From contig JBBDWL010000084.1 of assembly GCA_040902895.1 (NCBI GenBank), positions 1-64,000 on the forward strand: DNA of 64,000 nt, read 5' to 3'. The translations under genes were made by a program, and so were the position numbers. Below the pieces are notes generated by a model that worked only from the letters and a program-made list of their open reading frames with translations, was not told the DNA's origin and made no database searches. Shown piece by piece: positions 11,558 to 19,509 of the stretch (the stretch's first letter is position 1; every line of letters begins with the position of its first letter). Source of the DNA: JALYRV01 sp040902895. Lineage in GTDB: Bacteria; Acidobacteriota; Vicinamibacteria; Vicinamibacterales; SCN-69-37.

Positions 11558-12634
11558 CTACCGGAACATCAGTCGATACTCCACGCGAAGTACTTTGGCG
11601 TACCACTGCTCGTCGGTAAGCGCCCAGCCGTACCCGGCGTAAATCGAATGTCGATCGGCAATGGTCGCGCGGGCGCCCAGCTTGAGGTTCGCTATGTTCA
11701 CGCCGTTTGCGTCGAAGGTGCATGTCCCATCGATCGTGCACGCGGTCTGCTGACCGTTGACGACTCGCCAGCCCACAAGCTCGACGACGCCGGCGAGACT
11801 CGCGCGGTCGGTGCTTATCACATCGAAGCTCGGCCCGACGCCATAGAACAAGACATCGCCTGAAAACTGATCGTCGTCATCGCCAGGGACCGGATTCGAT
11901 CCACCGAACGGATGCCATAGCCCGATCTGTGCTTCGAAGCCGACACGCTCTGCGAGGCTGCCGCTGAAGAGCACGGCCGGTTCGATGCTCCACAGATCGG
12001 AGCTGGCGCCCTTTCGCGCGTCGCCGCTCGGAGCCGAGGCGCGCACCTGTAATGTGACGGCGCCGTTGTCGCCGGCGTACAGTCCGGCCTTGGCACCGAA
12101 CCGGATGTCGGCAAAACCCGACTGGTCAGGCCAAGGGGCGTATGCCGGCCCGAAGTCGAGGAATCCTTGGGGCTGAATGGCGCGAAACGGCAGCTCGGCA
12201 AACGCCGAGAACCGCTCGCCCAGCGCGTACTCTCCGAAAGCATAAAATTGCTGGAAGTTGAGCTCGATCGGCACGCCCGGCCCTGGCCCCGGCGCTTCGG
12301 GATCGAAGAACGGCTCTGGGTCGAGCTGATAGCAGCCACATTTGGCGTAGAAGAACTCCGCACGATCAGGGACGTTGTTGCCGAAGCCCGCATCGAACCG
12401 GAAGCGCACGTGCGATTCAATGGTGGCGTTCTCGATGTATCCGACCATAGACGGTCGCCGCCGCCGTCGCTCACGGGGTGCCGGTTGCCGCGATGGCTCC
12501 TGCGGCGGGGTCAGAAGCGTGGGGCTGACACCCGCCAGCGACAAAGTGAGCTGCGATGGCGGCCCGCCGGATTCCTGTGCGACTGCAGCGGCCGGCAGCA
12601 GGAAGAGCGTCATCAGCAGGGCAGGTGTTATCAA
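11558..12634 (-). CDS. Outer-membrane beta-barrel protein (transporter-like)
   Basis: A 358-residue product from a TTG start at 12634. The TTG is chosen because a strong Shine-Dalgarno (CGGAGGT) lies 5 bases upstream, and because a later ATG (12613) would leave too short a signal peptide. The signal peptide ends in AAAVAQ near residue 20. The rest alternates polar and hydrophobic residues in strand-sized blocks with many Gly and aromatic positions, as in 12-16-stranded barrels annotated as transporters, and ends in VEYRLMFR. Its start lies 16 bases after the stop of the nSTAND-TPR gene, so it is probably the last gene of that operon. A barrel behind a TIR/STAND protein is unusual, and its role there is unclear. 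Confidence 0.65.
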   Translation of the reverse strand: MITPALLMTLFLLPAAAVAQESGGPPSQLTLSLAGVSPTLLTPPQEPSRQPAPRERRRRRPSMVGYIENATIESHVRFRFDAGFGNNVPDRAEFFYAKCGCYQLDPEPFFDPEAPGPGPGVPIELNFQQFYAFGEYALGERFSAFAELPFRAIQPQGFLDFGPAYAPWPDQSGFADIRFGAKAGLYAGDNGAVTLQVRASAPSGDARKGASSDLWSIEPAVLFSGSLAERVGFEAQIGLWHPFGGSNPVPGDDDDQFSGDVLFYGVGPSFDVISTDRASLAGVVELVGWRVVNGQQTACTIDGTCTFDANGVNIANLKLGARATIADRHSIYAGYGWALTDEQWYAKVLRVEYRLMFR

Positions 12635-12650
12635 CGTTTACCTCCGTTAA

Positions 12651-15497
12651 TCAGCGAGACTGTCTCTCGGATGACGGGCCGCGACCCTCCATCGTGAGGC
12701 GGAGTTGCTCCTGAAGCGCGACCAGGCGCGGGCGGTCGCGATCGCTCAGTTCCGGAGCGACCCGCGCGAGCGTCTCCAGCACGACGCGCCGTTCGGACAC
12801 GGCTCCCGATGCCGCCGCGCGCGTGGCGAGCGCGACGTACTGATCGAGTGCGCGCAGCAGTACCCTGCGGCCAGTAGGTGAAGGCTCACTCGCGAGAGCG
12901 GCCAAGTTTATCAGAAGATCACCGAACCGCGTGTGGAACGCCGGCAAGCGCAGCACGCCCGGCGCGCCCTGGATCTCTGCGAACAAATCGAGTGCGTCTT
13001 CATAGGCGCGCGTTGCTGCGGCGATGTTCTCGGCTTGCAGGATCATGCCCTGCAGCGTGTGTGCATCGGCGCGTTCGATGGCGAGTGACGGCGTGGGCCG
13101 CGCAAGTTCGGTCATGAGTGCCACCGCCTGACGGCTGCGCGCGTTCGCTGCCGCGCCTTCGCCGCGATCGTGCAGGAACACCGCGAGATTGTTGCAGAAG
13201 GTGGCCAGCTCCAGCTGGTACTCCCGATTGTCGGGATACCGCTGCACGAGCCGTTCGTGACCGGCGACCGCGCGTTCGTAAAACCCCCGCGCCTCGGCTG
13301 CGCCAGCGCTGTCGAGCATGGCGGCGAGGTTGTTGGCAACGCGTCCGATCTCCTGGAGGGCGCGCTGGCTGCCGGCCGTGAGCGGTTCGAGCAGGCGCAT
13401 GGATTCGCGAAAATCGCTCTCCGCTGCGCGATGACCGTCACTCGACCGCAGGATGCCTCGATTCGACAGCGTGCGCGCGAGCTCCTCCCGATAGTGAGTG
13501 GTGCCGGGATGTTCCTTCACGAGCGCCTGCTGGATCTCGACTGCGGCGTCATATGCCGGGGCTGCGTCGGCGGCACGCCCCACCTCGAGGCGGAGTGTCT
13601 CGCCCAGCCAGTTGTAGGCGCCGCCCAGCGCCTGGCGGTCTCCCGCGTTCCGCGGATTATCCGCGGTGAGCGCCGTCAGGCCCGCGATCGCCAGCCGGTA
13701 TTCGCGTTCAGCCTCGTCGCGCTTCTCCAGCATGCGGTTGATGTGCCCGAACCGCAGATGGGCCATCGCGACGTCGCGACGCGATTGCTCGCTTCGCGGT
13801 TCCTGATCGAGGAACGCCAGGTAAAAGCGTTCCGCCCTGGACAGGAGCTCGCGCCGCAGCTCCTGCACCTGAGGCGTCTCGGCCGCCATCTGCGACGGGT
13901 CGCGGTCGGCCGCGGCCAATGATTCGTCTACCGCCTGGCGCGCGAGATCCAGGTTGTGTTGTGCGCGCCGTCGCTCGTTCCAGGCATACGTGCCCAGCGC
14001 GACGGCGATCGTCAGCGAGGTCGCCAGCACCCCTGCGACCAGCTGCGTTCGATGCAACTTGGCCCGGCGCTCGCGCTCCCGCTCGGCGTCGAGCCGCTCG
14101 CGTTCTGCGAGGCTCTGATCCAGAAACGCGAGCGCGCGCTCGAATCCGGTGTCGTATCGACTGGCCCACGCCGCGGTCGGGTTCGTATCTGCCTTCCACT
14201 TCTGCGCCAGCTCGAGTTCCGGGTTCCGCCAGAGTCCGGACGATCCGCCCTCGTACCACCTTGCAGCGTGCGCCAACCGGATGTAGAACTCTGCGGCGGC
14301 GCGTTCTTGCTCCGCCCACTCGATGAGCCGCCACCAGCACCGCATCAAGCTCTCGTGCGACAGATCGACGATCGAGCTTCCGGTCAGCGGTATCGTCGGG
14401 GGTGGCGTCAGAAAAGTGCGGCCGGGCTTGCGAAAGATCTCCACCACGCGGATGACGTCTTGTTCGGCCGCCCCGGTGATGTCGGCCAGTTCCCTCACCG
14501 CCGTCGGCCGTCGCACGCCGCGTGAATCGGTGAACGTGTCGGTCAGCGCCTCGAAGATGTCTTCGGCGAGCTTGCCAAACCCGAGGGTCGACGCCTCTTC
14601 ATACGCCTCCTCGGCGTGCTTCGACAGCGCGTCCTGAACGGCACCGACTGCCTCGTAGTCCTCGACGTCGATCGGCCCGCCGCTCTGCCGGGCCGCCCAG
14701 TGGTCCCACGTGCGCATCAGCGCGTGCTGCACGAGGGGCAGTTGATCGTTGTCGTCGCCGAGCTCGTTGAGTATGCGGATGACGAGACGCGACGCGATCG
14801 CGCCGCCCGCCACGGCGACCGGCCCCGTGATCGCCAGACGCACGCTATCGCGCGGCATACGACCCACCAGATAGAGCCCGGCGTTCACCGCCTCAGGCAA
14901 CCGGGGGAAGGCCATGCAGTCCCCGATGAAATCGGAGCGCATGGTCAGCACGACGTAAATGGGCAGGTCATGCTGCGCGGTTGCCTCGAGCAACAGCTTG
15001 ACGAAGGCAATCGCCTCGTCGCGTGAGCTGGCGATCTGCCGACTGTTGCGGAACCGGAACAACTCCTCAAACTGGTCGACGATGAGCAGAACATTGTCAC
15101 CGGCAGGGAGGCGTGCCTGCCGGACCGCGTCCACCAGTCCGAGCGTGCCGCGGCGCAGCGTCACTTCGAGCAGCAGACGCGAGTTGTCGACGAGCTCCGG
15201 GTCACCACCACGGGTGAGGGCTGCGTCGAGCGCCGCGGCGAGGTGGCCGATCGGATCCTCGCCCGGCCGCAAGATCGCTATGCGCCAGCTCGATCCGGCG
15301 CCTGCCATGAAGCCGCTCTCGAGCGACGGGATCATTCCCGAACGAACCAATGAAGACTTGCCGCTGCCGGACGTTCCGACGACCGCCACGAAGCGGGACG
15401 TGCGCAGGCGCCGGAGGAGCTCGTCGATCTCTTCCTCGCGTCCGAAAAAGAGATGATCTTCGTCCGGTTCGAACGCGCGAAGCCCCGGAAACGGATT
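12651..15497 (-). CDS. nSTAND1 NTPase with C-terminal TPR repeats (downstream half of a split TIR-STAND gene)
   Basis: The frame opens with NPFPGLRAFEPDEDHLFFGR, the N-terminal signature of the nSTAND1 NTPase, directly after the TAA of the TIR gene. There is no ATG, GTG or TTG between the last in-frame stop and this signature, only weak CUG-type codons. A GTG at 15389 would cut off conserved sequence. Visible motifs are Walker A GTSGSGKSS (about residues 41-49), Walker B LLIVDQFEELF (140-150), LTMRSDFIGDC and DNDQLPLVQHALM. A membrane helix lies near residues 484-507, followed by a TPR array to the end. Skipping one T at 15498 joins it in frame to the TIR protein, giving about 1463 residues. 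STAND NTPases act as signal-gated oligomerising switches in immunity and cell death. Confidence 0.8.
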   Translation of the reverse strand, partial: NPFPGLRAFEPDEDHLFFGREEEIDELLRRLRTSRFVAVVGTSGSGKSSLVRSGMIPSLESGFMAGAGSSWRIAILRPGEDPIGHLAAALDAALTRGGDPELVDNSRLLLEVTLRRGTLGLVDAVRQARLPAGDNVLLIVDQFEELFRFRNSRQIASSRDEAIAFVKLLLEATAQHDLPIYVVLTMRSDFIGDCMAFPRLPEAVNAGLYLVGRMPRDSVRLAITGPVAVAGGAIASRLVIRILNELGDDNDQLPLVQHALMRTWDHWAARQSGGPIDVEDYEAVGAVQDALSKHAEEAYEEASTLGFGKLAEDIFEALTDTFTDSRGVRRPTAVRELADITGAAEQDVIRVVEIFRKPGRTFLTPPPTIPLTGSSIVDLSHESLMRCWWRLIEWAEQERAAAEFYIRLAHAARWYEGGSSGLWRNPELELAQKWKADTNPTAAWASRYDTGFERALAFLDQSLAERERLDAERERERRAKLHRTQLVAGVLATSLTIAVALGTYAWNERRRAQHNLDLARQAVDESLAAADRDPSQMAAETPQVQELRRELLSRAERFYLAFLDQEPRSEQSRRDVAMAHLRFGHINRMLEKRDEAEREYRLAIAGLTALTADNPRNAGDRQALGGAYNWLGETLRLEVGRAADAAPAYDAAVEIQQALVKEHPGTTHYREELARTLSNRGILRSSDGHRAAESDFRESMRLLEPLTAGSQRALQEIGRVANNLAAMLDSAGAAEARGFYERAVAGHERLVQRYPDNREYQLELATFCNNLAVFLHDRGEGAAANARSRQAVALMTELARPTPSLAIERADAHTLQGMILQAENIAAATRAYEDALDLFAEIQGAPGVLRLPAFHTRFGDLLINLAALASEPSPTGRRVLLRALDQYVALATRAAASGAVSERRVVLETLARVAPELSDRDRPRLVALQEQLRLTMEGRGPSSERQSR

Positions 15498-17043
15498 AAG
15501 CAGGAGGACCCGCCTTCAGCTGCGTGATGAACGGCTGCAGGGCAGGAAGCGACACGCCGTCCCACTGGGGGAGCACGAGGGCTTCGTGGGACCGAAAGCG
15601 TTCCTTCTCGCTCGTACGTGCCCCGATCAGACACACGCCCACCACGGGACGGCGCTTCACGCGGCCGTAGGCCGGGGCCTTCTGCAGCTCGCGGAGCTTG
15701 CGTTGCAGCCACAGCTCGTTGCCCGCTCCGTAGAAGATCAGCACGCCGTCGCAGAGCGTCAGATTCTCTTCGTGATAGGCGCGAATCTCGGATTCATCGC
15801 CGTCGAACCACGGGCGGATCACCTCGACGCGCTGTTCGAAGAGCGCGTCGGCCCACGGGTGAATGAGCTCCACATCCCGCTGATCGGCAACGACATACAG
15901 CTGTGGGACGGAGCCTGCAGGCAGCGACGGGTCCCCCGGTTTCGCGCTCTTCGTTTCGCGCGTCAGCCACTCATGGATCGTCGTCCGCAGATCCTCGAAT
16001 GGCGTTTCGAGGAGGTCCGCGCGATCGTGCATGCGCGGATCGAGACGCACGCGTTCGATCACGTTGACCTGTCGCTCGTCGGTGACCTGTTGTCCCTGCG
16101 GCGCCCAAAGCAGCCGCTGGAACGTCCCGTCCTCGGCACGCGCTGCGGCGAGCTCGTGCTGCAATTCTGTGAGCGATGTCAGCCCGCCCTCGGGCACCAC
16201 GCCGTAGTAGCGGCCCAGCAGGTGAACCGACATGCAGCAACGCGCGAGGCTTTCGCGAATGAAGGTTTCCGCTTCTTCGGCGACCAGGGGCAGCGCCTGG
16301 GCCGGCAGCACCGTGTATCCGTGCTGTTGCAGATCCCGCCGAAGCAGCTCGCGGGGTTCGCGCAGGTCGCTCGTCGTTTCGGCGAGGTAGACCGCGCCCC
16401 TGGAGGCCTTGGGGTTGCTGGCGATCGCGGCGGCGGACGTAAGGACAGCCGCGGGCCCGCTCCCGGGTTGATGGAGCGCGGTGTCTCCCGCGTAAATCTG
16501 TTCGAGCAGCGCGACCAGATCGTGCGCCAGGTCGTCCAGCTTGGTCAAGAACTCGCGCTGCGCATCGGGGCCGAAGATTTCATCGAACTCGCGAATCTTG
16601 CCGGTCTCCGGCTCCACTTTGAAGAACTCGTAACCGAGCAGCATGCGCAGTTCGGGCGGCGTCTTCTCGAGCGCCACCGGCGTCTTCAGCACCTTGAAGA
16701 CGCGCGCTTTGTCGCCGACGCGAATGCCGCCTTGTTCTTCGGCGGCGGCATAGAATTCCTTCAACTCGCGGATCGTCCACTCCGACTTCACGTAGCGGGG
16801 GGACACGACGGTGACGAGGACCGCCACGCGGTGCAGCTTCTCGATGAGCGTTTCGCCGAACAAGTCGTTGCCCTGGAGTTTGGGGTCGCGCCAGATGTGT
16901 GGCGATTTGCCGAGCAATTGGCCGACGCGCACCTCCAGAGCGCGATGCAGATTGGCCACCCACCCCTTGCGCCCCTCGACGAGCTCGAGATTGTCGAGGT
17001 GCGCGTAACTGATGAACGCGTCCCCCTCGAAATCCTGCTGCAT
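15496..17043 (-). CDS. TIR-type signalling protein with three TIR/DUF4062-like domains
   Basis: A 515-residue product from the ATG at 17043, supported by the Shine-Dalgarno AAAGGAG 5 bases upstream; in-frame codons further upstream run into the divergent gene. Residues 8-180 form a TIR/SEFIR-like domain (FEGDAFISYAHLDN, VLVTVVSPRYVKSEWTIRE). Residues from about 220 to 390 form a second domain of the DUF4062 type (VYLAETTSDLREPRELLRRD, SVHLLGRYYGVVPEGG). Residues from about 405 to 510 form a third (LYVVADQRDVELIHPWADAL, DGVLIFYGAG). TIR domains cleave NAD+ or make NAD-derived signals in many bacterial defence systems; whether any domain here is catalytic cannot be told. It reads into the nSTAND1 frame at its stop and diverges from the SLOG-cyclase gene across 55 bp. 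Confidence 0.75.
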   Translation of the reverse strand: MQQDFEGDAFISYAHLDNLELVEGRKGWVANLHRALEVRVGQLLGKSPHIWRDPKLQGNDLFGETLIEKLHRVAVLVTVVSPRYVKSEWTIRELKEFYAAAEEQGGIRVGDKARVFKVLKTPVALEKTPPELRMLLGYEFFKVEPETGKIREFDEIFGPDAQREFLTKLDDLAHDLVALLEQIYAGDTALHQPGSGPAAVLTSAAAIASNPKASRGAVYLAETTSDLREPRELLRRDLQQHGYTVLPAQALPLVAEEAETFIRESLARCCMSVHLLGRYYGVVPEGGLTSLTELQHELAAARAEDGTFQRLLWAPQGQQVTDERQVNVIERVRLDPRMHDRADLLETPFEDLRTTIHEWLTRETKSAKPGDPSLPAGSVPQLYVVADQRDVELIHPWADALFEQRVEVIRPWFDGDESEIRAYHEENLTLCDGVLIFYGAGNELWLQRKLRELQKAPAYGRVKRRPVVGVCLIGARTSEKERFRSHEALVLPQWDGVSLPALQPFITQLKAGPPA

Positions 17044-17098
17044 TGGGCTCCTTTCGCGAAAACCGCCAGAAAGATAACATTGTTGTTCACCGAGCCGT

Positions 17099-18943
17099 AT
17101 GGAGGCCGTCGAGGAATACCAGCAGCGCGCCACTACGCTCCTGAAGCAGGGCGAGCCGCTCGCCGCGTACGACATCGTCGCGCGGGGGCTGCGCGAGTTC
17201 CCCGGCCACCACGGCCTGCGCCAGGTGCTCGGCCTTGCGCTCGCCCGCACCGGGGCGAGCCGCGAGGCCAACCGCCTGCTCCGCGCGCTGGTGGAGGAGG
17301 GTCATGCCGACGCACAGGCGGCGGAGGAAGCGATTGGCACGCTGGCCCGGACCTACAAAGATCTCTGGGCCCAGACGTCCGACGCCTCCGCCCGCCGCCA
17401 GCACCTCGCCAACGCGTTGAAATGGTATCTGGAAGCGCATGATCGATCAGGTGGGTACTGGAGCGGCATCAACGCGGCGACGATGGCGCTCCTGCTGGGC
17501 GATCACGAGCAATCGCGTGCGCTAGCCAGGAGGGTGCGCGATCAGTGTCGCGCGTCGTGGAACGAGGTGCGACCTCGCCATGACACGTACTGGCTGCTCG
17601 CCACGCTCGGCGAAGCGGAACTGCTCCTGCGCGATTTTCCCGCGGCCGAAGCGTGGTACCGCGAGGCGGTTGCGCGCGGCGCGCCTGGAGTGAGCGACCT
17701 CGTGTCGACGCGCCGCAACGCACGGTTGATCCTGCGTTATCAGCAGGCGGACCTGTCGCCATTCGACGCGTGCTTTCCGGTTCCGGCGGTGGGCCTGTTT
17801 TCGGGACACTGCATCGATCGACCGGAGCGACACCCCCCTCGTTTTCCCCCCGCGCTCGAAGAAGCGGTCCGCCGCGCCCTCGACGAGCGGCTCCGCGGCT
17901 TCGATATCGGCTTCGGCTATTCCTCCGCCGCCAGCGGCGGCGACATTCTGTTTCTGGAATCGCTCCAGCCGCGCGCGGAGCTCTACATCGTGTTGCCGTA
18001 CAACTGGGAGCATTTCGAGCGGGATTCGGTGGACTTCCTCGCTGGATCCGGCTGGGCACCGCGCTACCGTGCGCTGCTCGCGTCCGCGAAGGAAGTCGTC
18101 ACCGCTTCCGAGCAGCGCATGCCGGGAGGCGCAATGTCGCACGAGTACGGTTTCCATCTGCTCGACGGGATTGCGGCTCTCCGTGCCGGCGAGCTGGAGA
18201 CGGATCTGGTGTGCTTCGCGGTGTGGGACGGTCAACCCGGCGACGGGCCAGGGGGCACGGCCGCTTCCGTTGAGTACTGGCGCAAACGGAACCGCCGCGT
18301 CGAGATCGTGGATCTCCGCGCACTGCAGCAAGGTGCACCGATCCGTGTCACATGCGCGAGCGCGGATGCGGCCAGCGACGGCCGGGAAACAAACGCGTCC
18401 GGCTTCGATGCGCAGCTCGTCGGCATCTTGTTTGCCGACGTCGCTGGTTTCAGTAAGTTGACCGAAGAGGAAATCCCGCGGTTCGTGGAGCACTATCTGG
18501 GCCGCGTCTCAGACGTGCTGGCCGCGACGAGCGAGCAGCCACTGCTGACCAATACATGGGGGGATGGGCTCTACCTGGTGTTCAAGGATGTTCAGCAGAC
18601 CGGGCGGTTCGCGCTCCGCCTGAGTGAGGCGCTCAGAACGACTGATTGGTCTGCCTGCGGCCTGCCGAACACGTTGAGCCTTCGGGTGGCGGTGCATGCG
18701 GGGCCGGCGTACGCGTGCAGCGACCCGGTGACGGGACGGGTGAACTATCTAGGCGCGCACGTCGCGCTCGCCGCCCGCATAGAACCCGTGACGCCGCCAG
18801 GCGAGGTGTACGGAAGCCGCGCGTTTGCGGCGCTCGCTGCGTCGAGTCAGGTGGAGGACTTCGCATGCGACTACGTGGGCCAGACGCCGCTCGCGAAAGC
18901 CTTCGGCACGTATCCGATGTACGTGCTGCACTCGCGGACCTGA
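17099..18943 (+). CDS. TPR-SLOG-class III nucleotide cyclase domain protein
   Basis: A 614-residue soluble protein. Residues 1-215 form a TPR-like helical region (EEYQQRATTLLKQGEPLAAY). Residues 220-400 look like a SLOG-type Rossmann domain (VGLFSGHCID, GFGYSSAASGGDILFLESL, AELYIVLPYN), predicted to bind or sense nucleotide-derived ligands. Residues 435-614 form a class III nucleotidyl cyclase domain (LFADVAGFSKLTEEE, TWGDGLYLVF, HVALAARIE). The two metal-binding Asp residues (about 447 and 489) are present. The residue usually Lys for base recognition is Asn (about 485), and the transition-state Asn is Ala (about 556), while the following Arg is kept. It may therefore be inactive, or use another nucleotide. 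It diverges from the TIR/nSTAND operon, which suggests a sensor or partner role. Confidence 0.75.
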   Translation: MEAVEEYQQRATTLLKQGEPLAAYDIVARGLREFPGHHGLRQVLGLALARTGASREANRLLRALVEEGHADAQAAEEAIGTLARTYKDLWAQTSDASARRQHLANALKWYLEAHDRSGGYWSGINAATMALLLGDHEQSRALARRVRDQCRASWNEVRPRHDTYWLLATLGEAELLLRDFPAAEAWYREAVARGAPGVSDLVSTRRNARLILRYQQADLSPFDACFPVPAVGLFSGHCIDRPERHPPRFPPALEEAVRRALDERLRGFDIGFGYSSAASGGDILFLESLQPRAELYIVLPYNWEHFERDSVDFLAGSGWAPRYRALLASAKEVVTASEQRMPGGAMSHEYGFHLLDGIAALRAGELETDLVCFAVWDGQPGDGPGGTAASVEYWRKRNRRVEIVDLRALQQGAPIRVTCASADAASDGRETNASGFDAQLVGILFADVAGFSKLTEEEIPRFVEHYLGRVSDVLAATSEQPLLTNTWGDGLYLVFKDVQQTGRFALRLSEALRTTDWSACGLPNTLSLRVAVHAGPAYACSDPVTGRVNYLGAHVALAARIEPVTPPGEVYGSRAFAALAASSQVEDFACDYVGQTPLAKAFGTYPMYVLHSRT

Positions 18944-19254
18944 CCGGCTGCCGTCGCTCCCCGAGACGTCGCTCATATCGCTCCGCATCGCGTCGGCAAC
19001 ACGCCGTCAGCGCGCGAACAGCTGCAGGCGCGCGGTGTCATTCCCATGGATACGGCAGCCCCAGCGCCCGCCCACCTATCGGCACGCGGAAGCTGCGGTG
19101 CCGGGCGCACAACTCGTATCAGGCAAGCCTGGACGGATTGGGATGGGAACCCGGGCGCGCCGATGCAACGAGCCAGTGACAGAGCCCAAGCACGGCGCCG
19201 GCCATTGCAAACTGCATGCGATTCGGACGATGCCAGACAAGTGATGCATCACAG
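18944..19254. other. Stretch without a recognisable gene
   Basis: I see no supported coding frame, RNA gene or repeat in these 311 bases between the cyclase gene and the stop of the MoaD-like gene. Short frames occur on both strands but lack ribosome-binding sites and family resemblance. Confidence 0.5.
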
Positions 19255-19509
19255 CTACCCGCCCGCAATCGTCGGCACGATCTCGACGATGTCGCCGTGC
19301 GCGACCGGATAGTCATCGGCGCCGTGCAGAATCAGCGCGTCGTTGACGGCGAAGTTGTAGAGGCTGTCGTGAAGGCGATCGCCAAGCCCAGGCCGCAGCC
19401 GATCGAGCGCGGACACAAGCTGACTGATGTTGGCGACGCCCTCCTCTACCTGGATCTCCTCCGCGCCATCGTCGCCGCGAAGCATCGCCGGAAGGCGAAC
19501 GGTGATCAT
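19255..19509 (-). CDS. MoaD/ThiS-family ubiquitin-like sulfur carrier
   Basis: An 84-residue protein from the ATG at 19509, which overlaps the stop of the upstream oxidoreductase gene as ATGA. The sequence has the beta-grasp pattern of the family (MITVRLPAML, NFAVNDALI, HGDIVEIVPTIAGG) and ends exactly in Gly-Gly, the residue pair that is adenylated and thiocarboxylated in MoaD and ThiS. In tungsten and molybdenum enzyme loci such proteins donate sulfur to the pterin dithiolene, so it is probably dedicated to the adjacent aldehyde oxidoreductase. A ThiS-like role in thiamine synthesis is less likely because no thiazole gene is nearby. Confidence 0.8.
   Translation of the reverse strand: MITVRLPAMLRGDDGAEEIQVEEGVANISQLVSALDRLRPGLGDRLHDSLYNFAVNDALILHGADDYPVAHGDIVEIVPTIAGG

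Noticed and set aside
12167..12697. Plus-strand frame over the start of the barrel gene
   Set aside because: The minus-strand gene has a signal peptide and a strong Shine-Dalgarno in the same place, so the plus frame is a shadow.
15586..17442. 618-codon open frame on the plus strand
   Set aside because: Antisense to the TIR gene and overlapping the start of the SLOG-cyclase gene in another frame; composition is that of a shadow.
19119..19316. 65-codon minus-strand frame in the gap after the cyclase gene
   Set aside because: No ribosome-binding site; it overlaps the MoaD-like gene end in another frame and shows no family pattern.
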